Shown here in pieces: positions 21,780 to 32,978 of a stretch of 64,000 bases of DNA. The notes under the pieces were generated by a model. The model was not told the DNA's origin. It saw nothing but the letters and a program-made list of their open reading frames with translations, and did no database searches. This stretch comes from Lepidurus packardi (Eukaryota; Arthropoda; Branchiopoda; Notostraca; Triopsidae): NCBI GenBank assembly GCA_023053545.1, contig JAKZAN010000006.1, positions 8,319,851 through 8,383,850 of the forward strand, in the 5' to 3' direction. A program made the position numbers and the translations under genes. The stretch's first letter is position 1; the number at the start of each line of letters is the position of its first letter.

Positions 21780-24254
21780 TGGGGATATGGGAACCACATT
21801 TGCCGTTTATTAGGTAATATCCCTGCTCTGCCATATTCTAGGTTAGAATCATGTTTTACTTATTCAACGTTTCTTGGCAGGTCACCCCATAGTCGTTGTA
21901 GTTACATAGTTTTTTCACCGTGTACAATGACCGACATCATTCGCGAGCGCTGAGCTGATCTGTGAGTGGTCGAGAAAGGCTCCGGCTTTTGTTACGACCA
22001 TGCCATAATAACGTTATTTCATCGTTTATTATCACTTTTTCGGATTTTTTTTTTGGGGGGAAGGAAGCCAGATGAACTTTTGTGGAGTATTTATGAGTTG
22101 TCTCTTGTTGAGCTAGTGGAAGTTTAGAGAGGTACCATTTGGGACTCTTTCTCTAAAACTTTTAACCAGCGCAACATTCCGATTTTTTGTTTCTTGGTCC
22201 GTAACGCACCCTGTTTTCATCAAGGTCAGTCTATTTTAACAGCAAAACTTCAGCGTTAATCCGCTTCAAGATTTCTTTCCTAGTTTAATTTTTGCTTTTG
22301 CACCCGAGTTAGTAAAAAAAAAGCACTCAGGTCTTTCCCTCCATTTTAAGGAGAGGTACCCCAATGGTCCCTTCTTTGTAGGGAAACAGGGACAGTTTTC
22401 TCAAAATACGTTCGGCTTGTAAAGTGAAAAGAAAAAGTTTAGAAGAAGAAATAAGTAAAAACAGTTTTGTGTACAGAAAGAATTTTCAAAGTAACATTCA
22501 AACTTTTGGAAGAACACTTGAGAGTCTGCTGATGTGCTGTTTCGGTTAGGTTTCATAATGCTTGCGAGTCGATAGACGTTCGGTCTTTTTTCCCGCATTT
22601 TCTCGCTTGTCGAGACTATACATAATTTCTTCTTCACAACTGCCCGTGAAAAGCTTTATATCTTCATGCAAAACGGGACAACTATAGTGTTCCGTCCGGA
22701 TTTTTTTATTTTATAAACGAAAAACCCTGGTGATGAGTTAGGGCAACGGCAAAACGTAATTCTATTTCTTTATTTTGGAGGCTTTATGTTGATTATCCCA
22801 CCAGTTTCTAACGTACGGGGTGTAATCGGCTTTGAGTAGATTGCGATTGTTTTTTCCCAGAGGACTTTGATTTTGCGCTTTTATGCCTAATTACTATCAT
22901 CCAGAAGTTATGGGGGACTTAAATAGTCTTCATTTAGCCATCTGTTGTACTTTGTTTATGAAGTTCTTATCGCATATTTAATTCTAACAGTGTCTGGCAG
23001 ATAATTTTGTACTCTTTTGGGTAGATGTTTTTAAACATCCATATGCAATTTGTAGTTATAAATAAGCTCTCCATCCGTGTTGGACAAAATTATAATTTTT
23101 TTTTGTGAAGGAAAAGAAGAACCCTCTTTGTAGTGTCTATGTACTCAACAGAAACAATAATCATGTCGAATCTTTTGTACCGTAAAGAAAGTACCGTACA
23201 AACTATTAAGTGAATAACAAATCCTCGTTTTTATCCATACATATGTTTCTGCGGTAAGTAAATCAACACAGAAGTGGTTAGAGTTCAAAGAGTCACCGGT
23301 CAAGGCGAAAGCTGATGTCATATATTGATGCTCTTTGGGGACCTTTGTTTCTAGTTGGTTTATGTAGCTTATGTATAATTACTTTGTTGACCAAAATTAG
23401 ACCCATAGGAACTCCATTTATGGTAAGTTGCAATGGAGGTAGCTTTTTAAAAATCCTTTTTGTGAACAATTCGTCGATAACATATATAACAGTAAGAACA
23501 ATACTTCTACAATAAAAGCTGCTGATGCTACCGATCTTTCTTCTTCTTATCTTTTATCCTTATCCTGCACTTGATTTTATTTTTAATCGCTATTTTTCTT
23601 TTTACGTTCCATACACATTCCTTTTCGCCAAGCCAGCATGATACCAGTCAACAGCAAACTACGCTGCAACGTAGTGTATATTTCTTTCTTTTTTTAATGA
23701 GATAACCATTTCGCCTTGTTTGCGAGTTTCAAAGTGCAAGGCCTGTCTCCTATCATACCCGAGTCCAGTCGACGTAGCAGTCGGTTGCACTGTAGTAAAG
23801 AGAGAAAGTACAGAAAAGTAAAAAGAGAAAGTATAGATCCAAGAAGGGTCATTCAGAGCAAAGGCAGGACCTAACCTGACCGTGACCTAAGTCATTTTAG
23901 CTTTCTACCACAAAAACGTAGGGTAAGTTATAATTTTGCTTTCCGTTGTAAGGTTCGACTTCAGTTGCTCGATGTCTGTGCACTAGGTTTGACCAGTGTG
24001 CGAAAAAAGAGTAGTAACTTGTCTTGGATGATAACCCTTGTGTATCGTTGTATAAATTTCTAAGTTGCACCTAACCTTGAGCTTTCGCTTTAAGTTTTTT
24101 AAGACTCGTTTGGAAAGTCGTTTGCTTTTTCCAGATGGTTGTTTATTTCAATTTCTCTTGCTGTTGCTGAATCCGACGTCGGGGACTCGTGTTGTATAGG
24201 TACTGGTTCAGCTGCAAACCTTACCAAAGCCGTGCCAGTGTGCAAGCTACGAAG
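21780..24254. other. syndecan 3' UTR and intergenic DNA
   Basis: About 2.5 kb without a recognisable gene. AATAAA motifs occur, for example at 23511, so the syndecan 3' UTR may reach up to 1.7 kb. A 66-codon ORF (23315-23515) has a hydrophobic start but no family resemblance I can support. Confidence 0.5.
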
Positions 24255-25417
24255 ATGGAAAACCCCGTTGTGAACTCGAGACAATTTTTACCCTGTACTT
24301 TACAGTCCTACTCGTGTAAAGCTGATTATAATCAAAAGAAATTATCCGTAGAGCGACTAAAGCAAGCTAAAATGGAATTAGGCGAAGACACCTGCCAACT
24401 ACTTGTAGTTATCCAAAAGTTTCGTAACTGTGTGCAAAGTAATTTTCCTTTATTTAACTGCTTGTGCCATACTTTCGTGTTTCTTTTGTGTAGGTATGTC
24501 GTTGGATTGTCGTACAGATTCACACTTCTTACTCATATTTTTGCGGGCAAGGAAATTCAATATTGACCGCGCTGTCAAACTGGTATAAATACTTTACTGC
24601 AGTCCAATTTTGCATAATTATTTATTAACGAATTGAACTAGATAAAAAATTACGTAAATATGCGAAGGAATAATCGGAATTTATTCAATATTCCAATGTC
24701 GGAGATGGGTCACGCTCTTAAGCAGGAGATGCAATTGCTTTTACCCGATAAAGATAAGAAAGGCTGCCCGGTTTTCATATTCAGAGCTGGTAAACAAGAA
24801 AGATAAACAAGATCCATGTTTATGTACAATGCGGTTGTGAAATGTGCTTTTCAGGTCGTTGGAATCCGATGGAATGTTCGTTAGAAGATATTTTTCGAGT
24901 CAATGTCGCCCTTCTTGAAACATTGGTGGAAGACCCCGAAACGCAAGTCACGGGGGTCGTTTGCATTATTGATATGGGGAATTTTTATTTGTCCCAAGCA
25001 CGACACTTCACACCGTCTTATGCCAGTAAAATAGTATCCCTAATCCAGGTTTGTGACTTATTAACTTCCTTAAAAAAAAGTTTGCTTTTTGAAGACTGAT
25101 CTGCAACACTTACAGGACTCGTTTCCGATCCGTTTCAAGGGCATTCATTTTGTTAATGAACCTTTCATCTTTGGAATGCTGTTTTCAATGATCCTGCCCT
25201 TTCTGTCAGAGAAGATGAAGACCCGAGTAAATAATTTAAAGAAAGCTGTAGACTGTTTTGTGTTGCTATCAAGAAATTCCTTCCTTAGATATACTGCCAT
25301 GGAAGCAAACTCAGTGCCCTACATAACCATGTTAACCCGGAAATTCTTCCTTGCGAGTATGGAGGCACAAAAACGAACCTGGACACCAGGATACTTTTTA
25401 AAAGTTTACAGACATAG
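24255..25417 (+). CDS. CRAL-TRIO domain lipid-transfer protein (clavesin / alpha-tocopherol-transfer-protein-like)
   Basis: A SEC14-type cytosolic carrier that would bind a hydrophobic ligand (retinoid, tocopherol or phosphoinositide) and move it between membranes. Exons: 24255-24438, 24494-24582, 24642-24789, 24855-25048, 25116-25226, 25289-25417, giving 284 aa. The CRAL-TRIO N lobe has CRTDSHFLLIFLRARKFNID. The lipid-binding lobe has GCPVFIFRAGRWNP, VTGVVCIIDMGNFYLSQARH, DSFPIRFKGIHFVNEPFIF and LPFLSEKMKTR, then YCHGSKLSALHNHVNPEILP and EYGG. The last 62-base intron (25227-25288) is needed to reach HGSKLSALH; reading through it gives an unrelated open frame to 25472. The start at 24255 is the first ATG in a plausible frame; 24189 is upstream but less likely. 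The subfamily is uncertain. Confidence 0.9.
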
Positions 25418-26975
25418 ACTATGGATTATTTTACGAATATTGACAGTTATAAAACGTCGGTTAGCGGTGTGATAAATTGCGTATCTTGGCATTTATTCAT
25501 AACTACTGGATGTATCTGTGGTCAATTTGGTTCCTATTACTACAAATGATACTATTTTGGAAATACGTTATTCGTATTGACTGTCCAGTTTCTAATTGAC
25601 ATTGCCAAGGAACTTTACATCTTGTCGGTAAGCTAGCTTCGGACTAATAGTTTCCCGACTGTGGTAGGAAAAGGCGAACGGAGAACTCGGGTAAAAGGCA
25701 AATGAAGGCGGCTAATCATGGGTACTTATTGTTATAGTATTATTATAGATAGTTATGAACGTAATGTTAAAAAATAAAGGATAATAGTGTTTAAATTCTG
25801 GAATTTTTTAAAGTCTATTTCGGAGTAAAAATAGGTCCGTATTTTGCAACGATTTGCCGTCCGTAATTACGTTCCCTTCAGGTTAGTTTTCGCTAATGCA
25901 CGACCTAACAGTTAACAGCCTTGTTTCTCAGTAGCAACTAACACGTTAGTCACTAACATTTAACAAGTTGTTAATCGCTAACAACTAACACGAGCTACTA
26001 TGGCAGCCTTGGTTCATGAAAGCAATCGCAATTTGCAGACTGATAAGAGATTGGCTGATTAGCTAATAATATTTAGATAGGACCTCTCACTTGAAGCGTT
26101 GCAGTTGCTTGTATGTAAGTGACCCCACCTTGCGTTATTTCATGAAACTCACGAAAGACTATAAACATTTGAATTATCTATCGTTCCCGTTAAGTAATTA
26201 ACTTTATTCTTGTTAGCATTCCACGTATTTTTGATAATTGATCGAATAATGTTCTACAGATTTGTGTTTATTACAACGGTTCAATCTCAAGTATTTGATA
26301 CCAAATACCCACAAGAGTGTAGTACAAACGGAGACAGGCAAAATTCTCTCAAACAGGAAAGGAGGGGATTTCAGCTTGACTTTTACGTTTTGGTGCATCT
26401 CATGTATTGTTATAAAGAGCTGCTACATAGCATTCTTATTGCTAATGTCGAGTCCAGTTTTATTCCCCGTTCGCCTTTTACTAGCCATCACTCGTTGTAA
26501 AGGTGAACTGGATTCGCTACACGGGTTCGCACTTTAACAGTTCGCCCTTCGCCTTTTACCTATCATTGCTACCAGCATCGCTAGGTGTCGCCTTCCAATG
26601 CTTGTTGATACTCCGGTTACAAACAATTACACCCGCGTTGTTTTCCTCGCTTTCGATACTTTCAATCAAATTTCGACTGAATACTCCAGGAATTATAGAG
26701 AATTATTCTACGGATATATTTTTTTAGCGATAGGATTCTAATGGACCAATACCGTAAGCTTAATTACAACAGTATAGCTAGTTATTTTTAATTAATTAAG
26801 ATTAATTTTTATCTATTTAACACACAACAGGTTGCGATTTGAAATGACGGGACGTGGAAAAGTGTATTCCGTATAGATAACCAAAGCCTTCCCTAGAAAG
26901 AATCCGTTTTCTTACATAGTGAAGGTCAAGAAATAAAAGAGCCCTTGATTCATTTTTGATCCTAAGATTTTAAGA
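25418..26975. other. intergenic, nothing recognised
   Basis: About 1.56 kb of AT-rich DNA. It holds repeated AACTAAC motifs near 25930-26000 with a small palindrome at 25960-25974, and a GTTCGCCTTTTAC repeat with a diverged inverted partner near 26467-26515. The overlapping ORFs around 26210-26540 are open in several frames and resemble no protein I know. Confidence 0.5.
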
Positions 26976-28106
26976 ATGACAAAGGAGGGAGGGTCCAGGA
27001 ACGTGCCTGGAAATTGCATGAAGACGTTGCTATGCACCTGTTCTCTAGTTCATTTAGGTGCTGGTGCTGCAGCAATTATTCTTCAAGTTTTGCTCATTAT
27101 GGCCAATTCCCCCTTCCATAATGTTAGCGCTGGTCTTTGGACAGGACCAGTGTTCTTTGTGCAAGGCATTTTGGGACTTATAACTATCTGTGAGTCCATG
27201 CTCTGCAGGTAACCTCTTAATGCATTCTTAACTTGCGTCATTAAACCTAAAATTGTCATATTAATTAGCATAATGGCCTTCCTAATATCATCAGTGGCTG
27301 GCTCACTTTTTACTGTCGCTTTAATGGCTGTGGCGGCTGTGGATCTTGGTGCCATACTTAAATGTCCAACATATTCGGATCCTCACCATGTTCCGCCATT
27401 CGTGCCTCCTTATTGCGGTAAGCAATTAAGAATTCATTAGCAAAGTTGCTTAAAATTTGCTTTATAGTAAACCCCAGCTCAGGCCAAATTACCCAAGCCA
27501 GCGTGGGCCTTATGATCATCAGCTTTGCTCAGTTAGTGGCATCCTGCTTCTCCCTATACTATTGTTGTAAAACTGTCTACTCTGGAGACATAACGCCACA
27601 AATGGTTACTATGGTTACTACTCTTCTTTCAGTTGAAATTTTAACATACGTTCTTACTTTAGTTAAGTCGACCCAACAGCGCTATGCTTTATGAACCTGT
27701 ACCTTTCTCGGATCGCAGCGGTCATCGCCACTCGTTTTCACAGAGTAATTATCCAACTCGTGTAACAGGTCAAGAGTTTCCTGTGTCATATTCAAATCGC
27801 AATAACCGTCGCCTATCGGGCGTTGATGTACAAGCGACAATTCCGTTACGGGCCTCCACTCGTTCAATTGATACAGCCCCGGATCCTTACAAGCGTCATT
27901 CCCGGCCACCGATGGCACAGCCAGAAGGCTCTACTTACAGCCTGAGATCCACGGCAGTGGCCTCCAATAATTTTACAAGAGGATCTATTGCATCAATAGA
28001 ACCTATTTCGAGGTGTGCTTCGGCTGTGTCCGTGTCCGGATGGTCAGCGCGAAGTTCAACGGTGTACGGAGATCTCCCTCCTGTCGTTCGGCACACAGCT
28101 GTCTAA
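26976..28106 (+). CDS. four-transmembrane protein with Ser/Arg-rich cytoplasmic tail, family uncertain
   Basis: Not assigned to a named family with confidence. Exons: 26976-27208, 27269-27417, 27468-27604, 27663-28106, giving 320 aa. Four hydrophobic helices are visible: LGAGAAAIILQVLLIM, GPVFFVQGILGLITI, AFLISSVAGSLFTVALMAVA and SVGLMIISFAQLVASCFSLY. A small Cys/Pro loop (CPTYSDPHHVPPFVPPYC) lies between TM3 and TM4. TM4 is followed by CCKTVY, then a ~150-residue tail rich in Ser, Arg and Tyr (SRPNSAMLYEPVPFSD). The layout resembles tetraspan groups such as MS4A or sarcospan-like proteins, by topology only. The last intron has a weak donor (ATG|gttact at 27605); a donor 9 bases downstream would also keep phase. 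Confidence 0.75.
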
Positions 28107-28852
28107 ACTTGTGTCACCATTGTCCAAACTTAATCATTCCACTACTGGGATAAGTGAATTCTTATTGCCCTTTATCTCTATCGTGCCTTAACCGTAAACT
28201 GACCCGACCTATAGAAATGTAGAAAACACTGACAGCTCAAATAACGTGGTTGTAGCTTGATCGATAATCATTTAGGCTTTTTTAGGGAGTTTAGCTCAAG
28301 ACGCGGTTTTTTCTAGTCTATGAAAAGCGTGCGATTAATCAAATTATCATGTCCCGCTTGAAATACAACTTCGGAGTTTGTACATTAAACATGATTGTTT
28401 TTGACGTTTAAATGTCAAGCCTATTGGGGAAAGAGAAGGGACTTCAAAGCATTATATTTTCGTTATCTCGATAGAGAAACGCGGCTCGTGTACAAGACAA
28501 TAGCGTGCTTCTGTGTATTTTTTACTGCTTTTTGTTAGGGAGACTCATTTCAATCATTTGGTAAGGCTCCAAAAACTCTGTATTGCTCAATGTTTGTTTT
28601 TCAAAGCATTTTCGATGGTAAAGTAAAAGATGCTTGTTACTTTTAAAGCGTGAATTATCGTGCAGATTGCCGTTCGAAACTCTGTCCTGTGTTGCTGAGT
28701 CGTGAGTGCCTGTGTTGACAGAATTTTCAAGGCCGTGTGGCTGAAGCCTATATTGCCTTATTTCACTGAAAATTGAACATGCTTTGGTTTTTATCTTATG
28801 TAAAACAGTGTGGATAAGCCAGTAAGTTGTAATTTAGATTCATGTTTTTACC
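28107..28852. other. intergenic, probable AOPEP upstream region
   Basis: Some 745 bases between two plus-strand genes. Only short frames; no repeat or RNA gene recognised. Presumably the 3' UTR of the tetraspan gene and the promoter of AOPEP. Confidence 0.45.
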
Positions 28853-30982
28853 ATGGAATCTACTTCAGAAAACGACCTGCCACTAGTAGCCAATATTCAA
28901 GATATCTGCATTCCTCACTATGGCTTATGTTTCAACATTAACTTTACGACACGGATAATTGAAGGAGTTACGTTAGCTTTCGCGGAACCCACAAAGAACT
29001 CCGTGGCGAGTTTAAATGACTGGAAGATCGTATTGGATAGCCGGAGTTTGAACATAGCCAGAGTTGAGCTTGTTCAGGTTGAGACAAGAGAAATAGTAGA
29101 TTACTTAGTCAGCTCCCAAGCTAAAACATCCTGCGCAAATTTGACAAGTTGGCTTGCCAAGCCTCGTTCCCAACTTTCTTTTTGCGTTAAGCCCTGGAGT
29201 TTACAAATATGGAGCTCTGATCCTACGATAAACAACTCATTCCTTAAGCTTCCGTGGGTCGTTTGCATTACTTATACAACTTCTAACTCGAAGGAGAATA
29301 TTTCGACGCTCTGGAGAAAAGATCAGGATAACAACCCTTGTCTTTTTACTCCGGGTTGCTACATTAATAATCGATCTTTGTTTCCGTGCCAAGATGCTCC
29401 CAATGCCATGGCTACGTGGCAATGCATAATTACCATACCCCAAGATTACCTTGCACTTACGACGGGGGACAACGAGTCTGACATACACATTGCTAGCGTC
29501 GAGTCGGATCGCCCTTTACATTATTCATACACGCAAATGGTTTTACCCATGTCCACGTTTGCCCTTGCTGTAGGAAAATGGACGACTAGGGCTGTACCAC
29601 TTGGCCTAACCCCGAATCGCCAAATTGTTATAAGCCCAGTCAGTTGTTCCCATATTGCGTATCCTTGTTCTTACCAAGCGACGCCTCCGAAACACATTCG
29701 TTTTCGCTTAATTAGTCCCCCATCTTGGATAGAACGAACTTGGACACTGTTAAGAACTTGCATCCCAACTTACGTCGCATTCCTAGAGCAAGTTCTGGGC
29801 CCGTATCCCTTCGGCAAAATAGACATGGTACTGTTGCCGCGAAGCTTTGCCAGTTTAGGTTTTGCCAGTCCCTCCTTAATCTTTGTATCCCAAAGTTTGT
29901 TTGGACGTGAAGAACACAACTTAGTCCAACTCGCCCATGAACTTAGCCATGCCTATTTTGGCATCACCATTGGCCCTCGTAACTGGAGCGAAGAATGGCT
30001 AAGCGAGGGTTTCGCCACCTTTATGGAAGATGTTCTTCACGAGAAACTTCTGCAGAGCCGCCAAAATTCACAGGAACAGTACCATTGGAGGCGTTTACGA
30101 GCATTGAACAAGTACCATGCGTTGAAACAAGAGTTGGAGCATTCGAGCGAAGATTTACGAAGTTTAAGACCCATGGGAGATACGACAGAAGCGGGTTCTG
30201 TACCTAATGCAGCCCATGCCGACAAGCCGTTCTTGCAAGTGCATTATTTGAAAGGATATTTCTTTTTGCATTACCTCACCTCGTTGGTGGGTTTGGAGCA
30301 CTTTCTTAAATTCTTAAGTTCACTCATGGAAAAGTACCATGGTTGCTTAGTAACATCCAAAGATATCCTGAATCTCTTCGTTGAAACATTTCCTGCCGTC
30401 TTAGGCGACGGTGGTTCTGGAGCTGTCGAAGCTGTGTGCTCGGCCTGGCTAGACAAAGCGACTTTGCCTCCTGAGATGGACGTTTTATTAGGCCAATTAC
30501 TTAGTGAAAATCCGTTGGTCGACCTGGTTAAAATTCATGTACATTTTTGGAAAAACCGGGAAAGTTTATCCAGAAAACGAAAATTGCATGAGTTTCTAAG
30601 GCTTGACAGATTGTTTTCCGATGTTTTGGTGATGTTGATGGATAAATTACTGGAAAATGATGTTCATTTATCGGGTGGGGACCTAGAGAAGTTTGCGTCA
30701 CATTACCAAGTTTTTGACAGGAACGCCGAAGTTTTACACCGCTGGTATGAATTGACAATCCGTCATCGCTATAAAAAAGCGGTGCCTCAACTCAGGCATT
30801 TTTTGCACGAGAACCAAGCCATGGGGGCTTACTTGTACGGGGAATTGATCTTGACTGAGAATTACTATTTTCAGCAAGCTGCTGTGCAAGCTTATAAGGA
30901 TCTCGAGAAGGAATTTGAACCCAGCTTAAGAAGGATGGTGGGCGAACTTGTTCTGTGCGATGATATGAATAAAAAAGATTGA
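28853..30982 (+). CDS. AOPEP: aminopeptidase O-like M1 zinc metallopeptidase
   Basis: M1-family aminopeptidase that would cleave N-terminal residues from small peptides. It is one uninterrupted 709-aa frame. The zinc site is HELSH (residues 362-366) with the third ligand Glu385 18 residues on, in NWSEEWLSEGF. In place of the usual GAMEN exopeptidase motif it has SLGFASPSLIF, close to the SLGMASP form of aminopeptidase O. The C-terminal ~160 residues form the LTA4-hydrolase-type helical repeat domain (DVLLGQLLSENPLV to RRMVGELVLCDDM). The start follows the context ttaccATGG. Being intronless contrasts with every other protein gene here. The frame overlaps AATAAA at its last codons, and the ADI1 ATG lies 66 bases downstream. 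Confidence 0.9.
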   Translation: MESTSENDLPLVANIQDICIPHYGLCFNINFTTRIIEGVTLAFAEPTKNSVASLNDWKIVLDSRSLNIARVELVQVETREIVDYLVSSQAKTSCANLTSWLAKPRSQLSFCVKPWSLQIWSSDPTINNSFLKLPWVVCITYTTSNSKENISTLWRKDQDNNPCLFTPGCYINNRSLFPCQDAPNAMATWQCIITIPQDYLALTTGDNESDIHIASVESDRPLHYSYTQMVLPMSTFALAVGKWTTRAVPLGLTPNRQIVISPVSCSHIAYPCSYQATPPKHIRFRLISPPSWIERTWTLLRTCIPTYVAFLEQVLGPYPFGKIDMVLLPRSFASLGFASPSLIFVSQSLFGREEHNLVQLAHELSHAYFGITIGPRNWSEEWLSEGFATFMEDVLHEKLLQSRQNSQEQYHWRRLRALNKYHALKQELEHSSEDLRSLRPMGDTTEAGSVPNAAHADKPFLQVHYLKGYFFLHYLTSLVGLEHFLKFLSSLMEKYHGCLVTSKDILNLFVETFPAVLGDGGSGAVEAVCSAWLDKATLPPEMDVLLGQLLSENPLVDLVKIHVHFWKNRESLSRKRKLHEFLRLDRLFSDVLVMLMDKLLENDVHLSGGDLEKFASHYQVFDRNAEVLHRWYELTIRHRYKKAVPQLRHFLHENQAMGAYLYGELILTENYYFQQAAVQAYKDLEKEFEPSLRRMVGELVLCDDMNKKD

Positions 30983-31048
30983 AGAGCAAGATGGGACTCT
31001 TGACTTTTAATTAGTCAAATTTCTTGTTTTGTATTGCTTTCCAGAAAT

Positions 31049-31762
31049 ATGGTGCGTGCTTGGTATATGGATGATTCGGAGGAAGATCGAAGATTTGAGC
31101 ACCAGTTAAATCCGCCCGAGTACGTGGACCTAAGTCAGTTGTATGACAAATCTGGCGTCATATATTTTCAAGTAATGCTCATTTTATTTCATTCATTTTT
31201 TTATTATCAATCGTGTTTGTATTATCGATTCTTATTGCGATAATGTTTGTTCGTAATTATAGCTAGATCAAGATGATGAAACACGAATTCTGCTCGAGGA
31301 AATTAAGAAAGAGCGGGGTTACACTTACGAAGATCAGATTGAGATCTCCACGGACAAGCTCCCAAATTACGAAGAGAAACTTAAAATTTTTTACACCGAA
31401 CATTTACATACAGATGAAGAGATTCGTTTTGTGTCAGCTGGCTCAGGATATTTTGACGTCCGTGATATTCATGATCGCTGGATTCGTATTGAAGTGCATG
31501 CCGGTGACTTATTGATTATTCCTGCTGGAATTTATCACCGTTTTACTCTCGATACCAACGTAAGTTATAACTGGATTTCTGGTGGGGATTTTATCTCGTT
31601 TTTTATCTGTTGGTAATTTTGCAGAACTATATGAAAGCCAGACGCTTCTTCGTTGGGGAACCAAAATGGACGCCGCACAATCGCCCAGCTGAGCATGTTG
31701 AAGCAAGACAACGTTATTTGGATCTTGTTAGCTTGGGATTTAAAATTTTTTCAGCTCGTTAG
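31049..31762 (+). CDS. ADI1: acireductone dioxygenase (methionine salvage)
   Basis: Cupin metalloenzyme that oxidises acireductone to the keto-acid precursor of methionine plus formate in the cytosol and nucleus. Exons: 31049-31171, 31263-31559, 31625-31762, giving 185 aa, close to the usual ~180. It begins [15 protein letters not shown] and contains [10 protein letters not shown]. The metal ligands fall at His88, His90 and Glu94 (EHLHTDEE) and His133 (GIYHRF), matching the family positions. The end [18 protein letters not shown] is typical. The ATG lies four bases after an acceptor-like ctttccag (ending 31044), and only 66 bases separate it from the AOPEP stop, so its 5' end may be trans-spliced or derive from a cis intron reaching into AOPEP. 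Confidence 0.95.
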
Positions 31763-32978
31763 TGTATGTTCCGTACTTCAAAGCCTTGTTTACATCAAGC
31801 TGCATGGATTCAGTAGATTTATTGCGAAGCTATGCTATGAGACCAATTTATCGCTGCTATACGTACTATTCAAGGTGCAGCTGTGCCATATCTTTTGTTT
31901 TATATACATAAAAGTGCCTTTTCAGCTTCGCAACCAGTATATTTTTTTTATCTTAGCGTTTATAAGGAAACTAAGTATAAAAAAAGTTAGTTAGGCCTTA
32001 GAAGGTGAACTGCTGATGTCATTTTCTGGCCAAGTTGCAAAACGCCGTGGGTTTTTTTACTCTAGAATTAAAAAGGCAAAGTTTGGTGGGTAATACATGA
32101 CCGATTACGGTGTTTTTCTGGTTTCCAAAAGACGAAAGGTTCTTTTCCTTTCTGGGCGTTTGTGATTGCATCCTACTCTTTTGGGTTGGGGGGTTAACGT
32201 CCGAGATCTTCCCACATCCTAGATGTCATTCTGGGTGTTTTGTGTTTACTCTTAATGAATACAGTACAGAATAGGCAAACATTGCTAGCCTGAGGAAACA
32301 GTTGTCTTATTATTGCTAGAGGGGTGGGTGGGAGAAAGTGGGTCAGGTATACTGTTGTGCTAAGCACCTTTTACCTGTTGGAAGTTTTTGGCGTGGTCTA
32401 GAGTCTAAGCCATATCCTTCGTTCGAGAAGTGGAAAACCTTGATGGTATGATGGCTTGAACAGCTGTTTTTCTAAGTTTCCTCCTTTTACGTTTCATTTC
32501 CTTGTGAGAATTCCATGGTGTTGGTACTCCGTGTTACTAAATAGTTGTATAGTTGAGTAAGTTAAAAATTTGAAATCATGTTGACTAGATGAACGAAGAT
32601 CTGGAAATGGTGTCAGCTAACGGATCCTAAAGTGCACTTTCTATTTAATACAACTATTCCCGATTAAGCCAGGTATGTCGTGTAAAGATATTAATGTTGA
32701 AGTTTATGAAGACAAACTACATCTACTAGAATATGATGTTGTGTCGTTCTGTCGCTTTTTAATATCTTAATGTTAAAGAGTATCAGGAAAACCTTTCCTC
32801 TTTAACGTCATCTGACCTTGCAACTGTGTAGGCATTAGCATACCATCGCGCTGACAACAGAATCGAAACCTGTCCCTAACCCACCCTAATCAGACTTATT
32901 TTCGCTTGTACACAACCTTGAGCTAGACTTTCGGTGTCTCAGAAAGCTAATGAGATTTCTGTTTCAGGAAATTTTGCC
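31763..32978. other. intergenic, LRR gene upstream region
   Basis: About 1.2 kb without a recognisable gene. An acceptor-like tctgtttcag ends at 32967, 11 bases before the LRR gene ATG, suggesting a 5' UTR intron within this stretch. Confidence 0.5.

Noticed and set aside
29237..29488. Antisense ORFs across AOPEP and the LRR gene
   Set aside because: Shadows of strongly coding frames on the other strand.
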